Positions 56,773 through 64,000 of a stretch of 64,000 bases of DNA are shown in pieces. Position 1 is the first letter of the stretch. Each line of letters starts with the position of its first letter. Location of the stretch: positions 2,997,501 through 3,061,500 of the forward strand of contig NZ_JAMZEB010000002.1 in assembly GCF_024172165.1 (NCBI RefSeq), given 5' to 3'. Under the pieces are notes generated by a model that was not told the DNA's origin, ran no database searches, and saw only the letters and a program-made list of their open reading frames with translations. Source of the DNA: Nonomuraea thailandensis. Its GTDB lineage: Bacteria > Actinomycetota > Actinomycetes > Streptosporangiales > Streptosporangiaceae. Both the position numbers and the translations under genes were made by a program.

Positions 56773-58559
56773 CGGTAGCCCCTGGCCTGGGTGAGGTAGA
56801 GCGTGGCGTACTCCCCGCCACCGGCCAGCAGCTCGGCATGGCTGCCCTGCTCGGCGACCCGGCCGCCGGAGAGCACCACGATGTGGTCGGCCAGGTGCAG
56901 CGTCGAGAAACGGTGCGAGACGAGAAGGACGATGCCGCCGTTGGCGGAAACCTGTGCGGACTGTTCGGCGAACCGTTCGAACACGGCGTGCTCGGCCTGG
57001 GGATCGAGCGCGGCGGTGGGTTCGTCCAGGACGAGCACCAGCGGCGATGGGCGCATCAGCGCGCGGGCGAGCGCGAGTTTCTGCCATTGGCCGTGCGACA
57101 GCTCCTCTCCGTCGAACGCCCGGCCGAGCTGGGTGTCGAGTCCTCGCGGGAGCCCGGCGATCAGCTCGGCCGCGCCGCCCTTCTCAGCCGCCGCCAGCAC
57201 CGCGGGCCGGTCTTCCAACCGCGACAGGTCGCCGATGCCGATCGCCTCGCTCACCGGCAGGTGTGGTGTGACGAAGTCCTGGAAGGCCCCGCTGAGCCGC
57301 GCCCGCCAGGAGGCGGGGTCGATGCCGGCGAGCTCGGCGCCGTCGACGAAGATCGATCCGGTGGCCGGCCGGTACATCCCGGTGAGGAGCTTGACCAGTG
57401 TGCTCTTGCCCGCGCCGTTGACGCCGACCAGGCCGACCACCGACCCGGCCGGCAGGTGCAGGCTGACCTCGCGCAGCGCCGGCGTCCGCGCCCCGGCGTA
57501 GGTGAAGGTGACGTCGTCGAAGGTGATGCCGTCCCGGAGCCGGTACGGCGCCGGGCCCCCGCCGCGCGTCCGCGCCGCCGCGTAGTCCTGGAGCCACAGG
57601 TAGTGCCGCCCCACTCGGCCTGCCTCGGAGAGCCGGCTCACGCCGTCGAGCGTCGCGTCGATCTGCTCCCCGAGCCGGCCGGCCAGGACGATGATCAGGA
57701 CGATGTCGCCCGCGGTGGCCTGACCGGTGCGGACCATCGTCACTGAGATCCCGATCGCCGTGACCAGACCGGCGATGAAGCAGATCCATCCGGCCCACCG
57801 CCACGCCGCTCCGCGCACCTGGGCGGCGACCTCCCTCCGTAGCGCCGACGCCCAGAGGTCCCGGGCGCGCCGGCTCAGCTTCCAGCCGTTCCCGGCGATC
57901 CGCACCTCCTTGCCGGGGCCGGGCAGCGTGCACAGGTCGTGCAGCGCCTGCTCCTGCCGCGCCGGCTCCGCGATGCCGTCCAGGGCTCGCTGGACCAGCC
58001 GGTCGCCCCGGTTGCCCAGCACGAGAGGCGCACCTCCCAGCAGGGTCAGCAGTGACAACGCGGGATGCACGCCGGCCAGGAGGAACACCGTGAGCCCGAG
58101 GCCGAGCAGGGTCGCCGCCGTCTCGACGGCGACCCAGCAGGAGACCGCCAGCGCCCGGGTGCCGCTGGCCCCGCCGGCTCGCAACATCGCCAGCCGATCG
58201 AGATACTCGGGCCGCTCCAGGTGCTCGACGGTGGGAATCCCCGACGCGCTGGTCAAGATCTCCTGGTTGAGCAGGACCTCGACCCGGTCGCTCAGATCGT
58301 TGCGCAGGTTGTTCTGGATGTGGGTCGAGATGGTGATCGCGGCGAAGCCCGCGGCGCCCAGGGCCGCGGCGAGCAGCACCCCGCCGGCGAGCCGGCCCCC
58401 GCTCGCGGCCGAGTCGACCACCCAGCGCTGCGCCAGCGCCGTCAGCGCCAGCGCCCCGGCGCCGAAGACCACCAGGACGCCGGCCAGCGCCGCCACCTTG
58501 GGGTCCGCGCGGACCGACAGGGCGAGCATCCTCGCCAGGACCCTGGCTCTCGCCTTCAC
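56769..58559 (-). CDS. ABC exporter, fused membrane and ATPase domains
   Basis: 596 residues. Six membrane helices in the first 330 residues are followed by the ATPase: Walker A GVNGAGKSTLVKLL, Q-loop AFQDFV, signature ELSHGQWQKLALARALM (LSHGQ instead of LSGGQ), Walker B LVLVLDEPTAALD, H-loop LLVSHRF. It overlaps the next exporter by four bases (ATGA). With 58556-60523 it probably forms a heterodimer that exports the cluster product. The altered signature in this half is typical for one half of heterodimeric exporters. Confidence 0.92.
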   Translation of the reverse strand: MKARARVLARMLALSVRADPKVAALAGVLVVFGAGALALTALAQRWVVDSAASGGRLAGGVLLAAALGAAGFAAITISTHIQNNLRNDLSDRVEVLLNQEILTSASGIPTVEHLERPEYLDRLAMLRAGGASGTRALAVSCWVAVETAATLLGLGLTVFLLAGVHPALSLLTLLGGAPLVLGNRGDRLVQRALDGIAEPARQEQALHDLCTLPGPGKEVRIAGNGWKLSRRARDLWASALRREVAAQVRGAAWRWAGWICFIAGLVTAIGISVTMVRTGQATAGDIVLIIVLAGRLGEQIDATLDGVSRLSEAGRVGRHYLWLQDYAAARTRGGGPAPYRLRDGITFDDVTFTYAGARTPALREVSLHLPAGSVVGLVGVNGAGKSTLVKLLTGMYRPATGSIFVDGAELAGIDPASWRARLSGAFQDFVTPHLPVSEAIGIGDLSRLEDRPAVLAAAEKGGAAELIAGLPRGLDTQLGRAFDGEELSHGQWQKLALARALMRPSPLVLVLDEPTAALDPQAEHAVFERFAEQSAQVSANGGIVLLVSHRFSTLHLADHIVVLSGGRVAEQGSHAELLAGGGEYATLYLTQARGYR

Positions 58560-60523
58560 GTGTTGCCGCCCTGAACAGCCTGGAAGCGGTCGGCCTGCAG
58601 GCGGAAGAGCCTGGCGTAGTCGCCGTTCCGGTCGAGCAGCTCCTCGTGGGTGCCGGTCTCGGTGATCCTTCCCGACCGCAGCAGCGCGATGCGGTCGGCG
58701 TGGCGGACCGTGGAGAGGCGATGGGAGATCAGCACGACCGACGTGTCACGCACCTCGCGGACGACCTGGTCGAAGAACGCCTCCTCGGCTCGCACGTCCA
58801 GATGCGCGGTCGGCTCGTCCAGCACCAGCAACCGCCGTCCGTGCCGCACGGCGAACAGCGCCCTGGCGGTCGCGAGCCTCTGCCACTGCCCGCCGGACAG
58901 CCCGAGCGCGCCTGCCTCCCCGTCCCGTAACGGAGTGTCCAGCCCGTCCGTGGCCGGGGCCGGCAGGTCGCCCATCCCGGCCCTGACGGCGGCGTCCGTG
59001 ACCGCCCGCCAGGTGGTCTCCCGCTCGCCGCCGAGCGTCTCGGGCGCGGACAGCGCGATGTTGTCGGCGATGCTGCCGGGGTAGTGGACGAAGTCCTGGA
59101 ACAGCACGGTCATGCGGCCTCGCCAGGCTGACAGCTCGCGCGCGTCGAAGCCGGCGAGGCTCTTCCCGTCCACGACGATCCGGCCGCCGGACGGGCGGTA
59201 CAGGCCGCTGAGCAGTTTGATGAGGGTGGTCTTGCCGGCGCCGTTGTACCCGACGATCGCCAGGACCTCGCCCGGTTCGATGGTCAGGTCCACGCCGTCC
59301 AGCACCGGCCGGCGGCTCCCCGGGTAGCTGAAGCGGACGTCGTCGAAGCGGATGCGCGGAGCCGGCGGCGGGCTCGCGGCGCCGTCCGCCAGTGCCGTGG
59401 CACCCGTGGGCGGCGGCTGGGCGCCCCAGGCGGCCCCGAGGCGCGCGTACCGTTCGATCAGGCGGTCGAGGGCACGGATCGCGCCCAGCCCGTACTCGAT
59501 GTCGAACCCGTCCGGCCCCACGTCGCGGGCGGCGAAGATGCCCCACGCCGCCACCAGGTAGACGACCAGGTCCTCGATGCCGATCAGGCCCGCTGCGGCC
59601 GCCAGGCCGGGTACGGCCAGCGCGGCGAAACCCGCGCCGACGGCCAGGACCATCGTCGTCCCCTGCTTGCGCAGGATGTCGCGCCGCACCGCCCAGATCG
59701 GCCCGGCCCACGCCAGCGCCGACCGCCGGCGCCGTTCGGTCGCCCACGCGCCCAGCCCGAACAGCCGGACCTCCTTCGCCGCGGCCGGCCCGGCGGCGAG
59801 CTCCGACCACTCGTGCACCCGTCGGCGGTGTCGCGCCCGGTCGTCGGCGACCTCGGTGAGGTAGAGCCACTGGCGGCGGTTGATCGCGCGGATGAGCAGG
59901 GTCGCCGTCAGCAGGCCGATCGCCAGCAGGGGAGAGAAGGCGAAGACCACGGCCGTGGCCACCAGCGCTCCGAGCACCCGGAACACGGCCGCGACGACTC
60001 CCGCGGTGGCGGTGCCCGGGCTCCTGGTGCGGTTGATCATCCCCCCGGTGTCCCACAGCCGGTTCAGGTCGTCCTGCAGGTCCGGCTGTTCGAGATGGGA
60101 CAGCCCGCCCGGCTGCAGGGTCAGCTCGCGCACGCGTGCCCGTACGCTGCCGTCGATGCGCCGGGCGAGCGCGACCCGGAAGATCTGCTGCCCGGCCTCG
60201 GCGCCCTGCTGCACGACATGGACGACGGCGATCGCCACCAGCAGCGACAGCGTGGCCGGTCCCCATCCGTCCGGCGAGCCCGGGGCGGCGGCCGTCGCCG
60301 TGACGAGCTGCCCGGTCAGCAGGGCCGTGGCCGACGGGGCCGCGGCTGCGAGCAGCAGGAGGGCGCAGTAGGCGAGGACGTTCCCCATCCCGCCGCTGGG
60401 CAGCAGCCGCGCCAGCCGCCGCCGCTCGGCGAGCAACCGGCGCAGGCCCTGCCAGTTCGAGACACCGACGGCCAGGCGCGGGTCCAGCCCCGGTGACGGC
60501 GGTCTCTCAAACGGGTTGCGCAA
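58556..60523 (-). CDS. ABC exporter, fused membrane and ATPase domains
   Basis: 655 residues. An N-terminal cytoplasmic stretch (LRRLLAERRRLARLLPSGGMGN) and six helices (LLLLAAAAPSATALLTGQLV..., VVYLVAAWGIFAA) precede the ATPase: GYNGAGKTTLIKLL, VLFQDFVHYPGSIADNIAL, ALGLSGGQWQRLATARALF, LLVLDEPTAHLD, LISHRLS. The signature is canonical, so this is the hydrolysis-competent partner of the exporter at 56769. Its start overlaps the end of the adenylating enzyme gene by 17 bases. Confidence 0.92.
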   Translation of the reverse strand: MRNPFERPPSPGLDPRLAVGVSNWQGLRRLLAERRRLARLLPSGGMGNVLAYCALLLLAAAAPSATALLTGQLVTATAAAPGSPDGWGPATLSLLVAIAVVHVVQQGAEAGQQIFRVALARRIDGSVRARVRELTLQPGGLSHLEQPDLQDDLNRLWDTGGMINRTRSPGTATAGVVAAVFRVLGALVATAVVFAFSPLLAIGLLTATLLIRAINRRQWLYLTEVADDRARHRRRVHEWSELAAGPAAAKEVRLFGLGAWATERRRRSALAWAGPIWAVRRDILRKQGTTMVLAVGAGFAALAVPGLAAAAGLIGIEDLVVYLVAAWGIFAARDVGPDGFDIEYGLGAIRALDRLIERYARLGAAWGAQPPPTGATALADGAASPPPAPRIRFDDVRFSYPGSRRPVLDGVDLTIEPGEVLAIVGYNGAGKTTLIKLLSGLYRPSGGRIVVDGKSLAGFDARELSAWRGRMTVLFQDFVHYPGSIADNIALSAPETLGGERETTWRAVTDAAVRAGMGDLPAPATDGLDTPLRDGEAGALGLSGGQWQRLATARALFAVRHGRRLLVLDEPTAHLDVRAEEAFFDQVVREVRDTSVVLISHRLSTVRHADRIALLRSGRITETGTHEELLDRNGDYARLFRLQADRFQAVQGGNT

Positions 60524-61949
60524 CGATCCTCCTCAGCTTCTCGCGGGGCAGCTTTCCGCTGGGCAGGCGGCCGAGATCCTCGACCATCCGCACCTCCGCC
60601 GGTAGCTGGTGGCCGGCGAGCCGGTCGCGGCAGTGGCGGAGGACGGCGCTCGCGCCCGGCGGCTCCTGGCCGCCGGGCACGACGAGGGCGATCAGTCTCG
60701 CGCCGAGAACGTCGTCGGGCGCGGCCACCACGGCGGCGTCGGCGACCCCCGGATGTGACATGATCACCGCGGCGACGTGTTCGGTGTAGACGTTCTCGCC
60801 ACCGACGATGGCCAGGTCGTCGGCGCGGCCGGACAGGTAGAGGTAGCCGTCCTCGTCGAGGTGGCCGTGGTCGCCCACGGTGGCGAACCCGCCGCGGCCG
60901 GGCCGGCCCGGCCGGATGGTGCCGCGGCCGGACCGGCTTCCCGGCAGGCCGCGCATGTGAACGGTTCCGACCTCGCCGGGCGGAAGGAGCCGCCCGTCGT
61001 CGTCGTGAATTCTGATCCGGGTCAGGAAACCGCGCCCGACGGTCCCGGGGTGCGCCAGCCATTCGTCACCCCGGCAGAGCGTCTGCCCGATGTCCTCGGT
61101 GGCGGCGTACATCTCGAACAGCCGTTGCGGGCCCACCGCCTCGATCCAGGCCCGCTTGGTGCCGGGAGGGCACGGCGCCGCCGTGTGCAGGACGCCGCTC
61201 ACCCGCCGCAGGGCGTCCGGCCGTCCGGCGAGAGCCGGTTCCAGCATCCGCATGTGCGTGGGGGTGAGCTGGATCCAGTCGACGCGGTGCCGTTCGACGA
61301 GGTCCAGGATGACGCCCGGCAGGAAGAGCTCGGGAAGCACCAGGGTGTTGCCGCTGAGGACGCCTTCGAGGAGATGGTTGAACGGGGCCGCGTGGGCGAG
61401 CGAGCCCACGACGAGCTGGGTCTGCCCGGGTCGCCATCCGGCCGTCTGCAGCAGCAGCGACGGCCCCTTGTCCGGGTGGAAGAACGGCAGGCCGGGCCTG
61501 AGCACCGGCTTCGGGAGCCCGGTCGAGCCTCCGGTCAGCAGCACGTACCCGCCCTCCGCCGCGGCGGGCGGCCGGTCGGCGGCAGGTCCCGACGCCCGGC
61601 CCAGCAGGTCGGGTGCGGGCGTCGGCGTGGCCAGGCGGTCGCCGACCGCTGAGAACTGCCGTTCCAGCTCCGCAGGCGGGACCGATGGCTCGTAGGGAAG
61701 GGCGATGAGCCCGGCGCACAACACGGCCAGCACCTGGCTGACGCCGTCGAGGCTGCGGTGCGCCGGGATCGCGACGACGGTGTCAGGACCGGCCGCCGCG
61801 CGCATGCGCCCGGCGAGGGCGAGGACACGGTCGGACAGGCCGGCCCAGCTCAGCTCCTCGCAAGCGCCGTCCGGCGCGGCCGTGATGATCGCCGGTCGCT
61901 CGCCGTGCGTCCGGCCGAGCTGCCTCAGCCGCCGGTCAATGGTGATCAT
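60507..61949 (-). CDS. ANL-superfamily adenylating enzyme (AMP-dependent ligase)
   Basis: 480 residues from the ATG at 61947-61949. Core motifs are seen in order: YVLLTGGSTGLPKPVL (ATP loop), LTPTHMRMLEPAL, LFEMYAATEDIGQTL (adenine site), TVGDHGHLDEDGYLYLSGRADDLAIVGGENVYTEHV and LPSGKLPREKLRRI (catalytic Lys in SGK). It activates a carboxylic acid as acyl-AMP for transfer to a carrier protein or CoA. The specificity pocket cannot be decoded by eye, and it lacks the Asp that NRPS domains use for alpha-amino groups as far as I can tell, so a fatty or aryl acid is possible. It is the only adenylating enzyme in the visible operon. Confidence 0.9.
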   Translation of the reverse strand: MITIDRRLRQLGRTHGERPAIITAAPDGACEELSWAGLSDRVLALAGRMRAAAGPDTVVAIPAHRSLDGVSQVLAVLCAGLIALPYEPSVPPAELERQFSAVGDRLATPTPAPDLLGRASGPAADRPPAAAEGGYVLLTGGSTGLPKPVLRPGLPFFHPDKGPSLLLQTAGWRPGQTQLVVGSLAHAAPFNHLLEGVLSGNTLVLPELFLPGVILDLVERHRVDWIQLTPTHMRMLEPALAGRPDALRRVSGVLHTAAPCPPGTKRAWIEAVGPQRLFEMYAATEDIGQTLCRGDEWLAHPGTVGRGFLTRIRIHDDDGRLLPPGEVGTVHMRGLPGSRSGRGTIRPGRPGRGGFATVGDHGHLDEDGYLYLSGRADDLAIVGGENVYTEHVAAVIMSHPGVADAAVVAAPDDVLGARLIALVVPGGQEPPGASAVLRHCRDRLAGHQLPAEVRMVEDLGRLPSGKLPREKLRRIVAQPV

Positions 61950-62503
61950 CCGCGCTCCGCCCCGGCTTCCCGTTCGAGCAGGAGGTGCGCGAGCCCGCGT
62001 ACGGTGGAGGCCTCCAGCAGCTCGAAGACGTCGATCGTGGCGGCCCACCGCTCCTGCAGAGCGCCCAGCAGCCTGGCGGCGCTCAGCGAGTCGCCTCCGA
62101 GGTCCATGAAGTCGTCGGTGGCGCCGACGCGTGACAGCGTCAGGATCTCTGCCCAGAGCGCGGCGAGCTGTTCCTCCAGATCGCCCCGGGGCGCGACGAA
62201 GATCACCTCTTCGGCGTGCTCGCGGAGCGTCTCCCGGATCGCCGCCAGGTCGAGCGCGCCGCCGCCGGGCGCCGGATGGTCGGGCACGTCCGCCACCCAT
62301 ACGCCGTCGACCGCCTTGCCCGTCCCGCCGAGCAGGTCGTGGACGTGCTCGCGCAGGAGTTGCGGGCTGCAGTAGTCGATGACGTGGACGGCGGCGATCG
62401 AGGCGGTTCTGCCGTGGATCTCCACGTCCACCAGGACCGCGTCGACGACGTCCGGATGTTGCCTGAGCACTTCGATGGCGTCCACGGCGCCGGAGATGGA
62501 CAT
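61946..62503 (-). CDS. Fusion of an ANL C-terminal subdomain and a carrier protein
   Basis: 185 residues. The first 100 (AIEVLRQHPDVVDAVLVDVEIHGRTASIAAVHVIDYCSPQLLREHVHDLLGG...VADVPDHPAPGGGALDLAAIRETL) look like the mobile C-terminal subdomain of an adenylating enzyme. Where the catalytic Lys of the GK motif belongs there is GGALDL, so it cannot catalyse adenylation. The last 80 residues are a carrier domain (LEEQLAALWAEILTLSRVGATDDFMDLGGDSLSAARLLGALQ) with the phosphopantetheine Ser in GGDSL. The order is that of an NRPS A-T module whose large A-core has been lost or split off. The ANL gene follows with a four-base overlap. Confidence 0.8.
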   Translation of the reverse strand: MSISGAVDAIEVLRQHPDVVDAVLVDVEIHGRTASIAAVHVIDYCSPQLLREHVHDLLGGTGKAVDGVWVADVPDHPAPGGGALDLAAIRETLREHAEEVIFVAPRGDLEEQLAALWAEILTLSRVGATDDFMDLGGDSLSAARLLGALQERWAATIDVFELLEASTVRGLAHLLLEREAGAERG

Positions 62504-62551
62504 TCGTTAACCTCACCCGTGTTGGCTGACATGTCTCGAAAACCGCCCGGT

Positions 62552-63241
62552 CTACAGGACCGCCCGGTGCACCTCGAAGGCCTCGGCGCTGTGCACGCCC
62601 ATCTCCGCCCCCCGCATGCGGGCGAGCGCCGAGACCACCTCGCTGCTGCGGATGTGCGGGCTGGGCCTGGCCTGCGTCGCGTAGGCCGCGAGCGCTTCCA
62701 GCTTGCGATCGAGGTGGGCGGAGATGTCCACGAAGGCGGTGCACCTGCCCATCGGGTCGGCGGCCCACTGCAGCTTGGTCATCTCGTACGACATGACGTA
62801 CGGGACCAGCCACTTGCCGAACTGCCCGCCGATCGGCCGGGCCGCCGCGAACCCGGCCCGGAAGGCGGCCACGTGGTCCTGGTCGTAGTCGTCGCCGCTG
62901 GGCAGCAGCAGCAGGTCGGGACGCAACCGGTCCATCCGCTCCTGCAGCAGGTCCACCAGCTCGCGCAAGCCGACGGTGTCCAGGCGCTCGGTGAGCTGCC
63001 GATCCCCGTAGGCGATCTCGTAGCCGAACCCCAGCAGCTCGCTCACCTGCTCGATCTCGGCCGTGCGCTGCCGGAACGTCGTCGGCCGGGCCAGGCCGTA
63101 GTGGCTCATGCCGTCGACGGCGAGGTAGAGCACGTGCACCTCGCAGCCGTCGTCCGCCAGCCTGGCGAGGAGCCCTCCGCAGCCGAGCACCTCGTCATCG
63201 GCGTGCGGTGACACCAGTAGAACGCGGTCAAAGCGGCGCAC
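62552..63241 (-). CDS. PIG-L family deacetylase (LmbE-like)
   Basis: 229 residues: RVLLVSPHADDEVLGCGGLLARLADDG (PHADDE metal motif), RPDLLLLPSGDDYDQDHVAAFRAGFAAA (second metal motif, H-x-x-V/A) and a late SPHIRSSE. These zinc enzymes remove N-acetyl groups, usually from N-acetylglucosamine conjugates in mycothiol, teicoplanin-type or lipid pathways. The start overlaps the epimerase stop. The neighbour pair suggests that a GlcNAc-type unit is made and de-acetylated. Confidence 0.93.
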   Translation of the reverse strand: MRRFDRVLLVSPHADDEVLGCGGLLARLADDGCEVHVLYLAVDGMSHYGLARPTTFRQRTAEIEQVSELLGFGYEIAYGDRQLTERLDTVGLRELVDLLQERMDRLRPDLLLLPSGDDYDQDHVAAFRAGFAAARPIGGQFGKWLVPYVMSYEMTKLQWAADPMGRCTAFVDISAHLDRKLEALAAYATQARPSPHIRSSEVVSALARMRGAEMGVHSAEAFEVHRAVL

Positions 63242-64000
63242 AGCGCCCCCTGACGTCCTCGCGACTCTCGTAGTAGTCCGCCGTGGTCCTGATGAGGTCG
63301 TCCAGGTTGACCGATGGCTTCCACCCCAGGGTGGTCGCCGCGCGCAGCGCCGGCATCTTCTCGAACGACTCCGCCTCGGCGTAGGCGTCGCCGTGCCGGC
63401 GGCGTCCGTCGGTGTGCAGGATGGGCGAGTCGCTGCCGAGCAGTTCGCGTACCCGTTCGGCGAGCCTGCCGATCGTCGTGCGATTGGCCGGGTTGCCGAT
63501 GTTGACGATCGGCTCGCCGGCGTCGATCGCGGCGTCCATGTAGTCGAGGACGAAATGGGTGAGGTCGTCGGCGGCTGTGAACGCCCGCACCTGCTTCCCG
63601 TCGCCGAAGACGGTCAGGGGCCGTCCCGCGAGCGCCTGCTGCACGAAGGTGGGCATCACGAAACCCCCGGCGCGTGACTGCCGCTGCCCGGCGACGTTGA
63701 ACGGGCGGATCACCACCGCCCGCAGCCCCCGGGCCATGCTGTTGACCGTCATCGCCTCGACCATGGCCTTGGCGACCGCGTACTCGATACGGGCGTTGTA
63801 GGCGGTGGGCACCCGGAGAGGGTCCCGCTCGTCCAGGATCCCGCTGCGGCCGTAGACCTCCGCCGAGCTGAAGACGCACAGCGGGACGCCTGCCGCCAGG
63901 CACGCCTCGACGACGGCGCTGGAACTGGCGACGATGTCGTAGCCCAGTGTGCCCGCCCTGGGCAGGATCCCGGCGGGGCCGACGTGCGAGGCGGCATGGA
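63228..64000 (-). CDS. NDP-sugar epimerase/dehydratase (extended SDR), 5' end beyond the window
   Basis: At least 257 residues are visible; the frame is open at the edge (63998 onward). HAASHVGP and VFSSAEVYGR are extended-SDR motifs with the catalytic Ser/Thr. RIEYAVAKAMVEAM supplies the YxxxK pair. VVIRPFNVAGQRQSRAGGFVMPTFVQQALAGRPLTVFGDGKQVRAFTAADDL is the nucleotide-sugar binding region. NIGNPANRTTIGRLAERV and GWKPSVNLDDLIRTTADYY complete the C-terminus. It is a UDP/TDP-sugar epimerase, dehydratase or decarboxylase; the precise reaction cannot be told. It is the first gene seen of the minus-strand biosynthetic operon. Confidence 0.9.
   Translation of the reverse strand, partial: HAASHVGPAGILPRAGTLGYDIVASSSAVVEACLAAGVPLCVFSSAEVYGRSGILDERDPLRVPTAYNARIEYAVAKAMVEAMTVNSMARGLRAVVIRPFNVAGQRQSRAGGFVMPTFVQQALAGRPLTVFGDGKQVRAFTAADDLTHFVLDYMDAAIDAGEPIVNIGNPANRTTIGRLAERVRELLGSDSPILHTDGRRRHGDAYAEAESFEKMPALRAATTLGWKPSVNLDDLIRTTADYYESREDVRGRCAPL

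Noticed and set aside
1..64000. tRNA, rRNA, CRISPR arrays, prophage or integrase/attachment sites
   Set aside because: None seen by eye on either strand: no cloverleaf with GGTTCGAATCC-type arm, no regularly spaced repeats, no integrase or transposase motifs. A tRNAscan/Infernal run would be decisive.

Overview
The window is very GC-rich actinomycete chromosome, most likely from the Streptosporangiaceae (Nonomuraea-like). This rests on strong third-position GC, frequent GTG starts, a proteasome beta subunit, SARP-type and SpoIIE/RsbW-type regulators, and many one-component regulators beside small enzymes. No rRNA, tRNA, CRISPR array, intact insertion sequence or phage gene was seen. The left and centre look like accessory (arm-like) DNA: short regulator/enzyme pairs, secreted hydrolases and about thirteen broken genes.

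Layout. 0-5 kb: end of a SARP/TPR regulator, a serine hydrolase, a YciI/catalase-like pair, a DoxX/TetR divergent pair and an S1-domain protein. 5-9 kb: a MarR regulator facing a flavin-reductase/acetyltransferase fusion, two GNAT enzymes and a DHFR-like gene cut by one TAG codon. 9-12.4 kb: an RsbW-like kinase with a PAS-GAF-PP2C phosphatase, then two paralogous small secreted proteins. 12.5-17.4 kb: an NmrA remnant, a GNAT/CGNR-regulator pair sharing a candidate operator, a PadR-DUF1048-DUF1048 operon and a CmlR/Cmx-type efflux pump. 17.8-18.8 kb: remnants of cytochrome b (qcrB) and a TetR gene. 19-21.2 kb: a lone proteasome beta subunit followed by an M50 intramembrane protease. 21.3-34 kb: imine-reductase-like/MerR pair, a secreted heparinase II/III-type lyase, HD/lysoplasmalogenase pair, sulfotransferase, MBL and VOC enzymes, TetR, FMN reductase and HxlR, and a secreted barrel-like protein. 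34-37.8 kb: an ABC-2 exporter divergent from a two-component system. 38-41.8 kb: a Thg1-like enzyme and two APH-fold kinases. 41.8-47.5 kb: SGNH hydrolase with a clear promoter/operator, a lipase-like esterase, GNAT, PPOX and an ECF42-type sigma factor with its YciI (DGPF) partner. 47.7-52 kb: CBS-BON proteins and DoxX among remnants of phosphoketolase, universal stress protein, HTH-PPOX, PHP and CBS/BON genes, resembling a decayed dormancy/stress island. 52-64 kb: a DUF4062 protein, a large secreted subtilase, then a tightly coupled minus-strand operon (NDP-sugar epimerase, PIG-L deacetylase, ANL-C-domain/carrier fusion, ANL adenylating enzyme, two ABC exporters, dual-specificity-type phosphatase, carrier protein) that runs off the right edge.

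The strongest candidate for a little-described system is this right-end operon. It holds carrier proteins and one adenylating enzyme but no condensation, ketosynthase or thioesterase gene, and it is coupled to sugar-nucleotide chemistry, a deacetylase, a phosphatase and export. Other notable items are the prcB/M50 proteolysis pair, symmetrical leaderless divergent promoters at the MarR locus, a shared operator for the CGNR regulator, and the high density of pseudogenes. All family calls come from reading motifs in the translated sequence; no database search was run.
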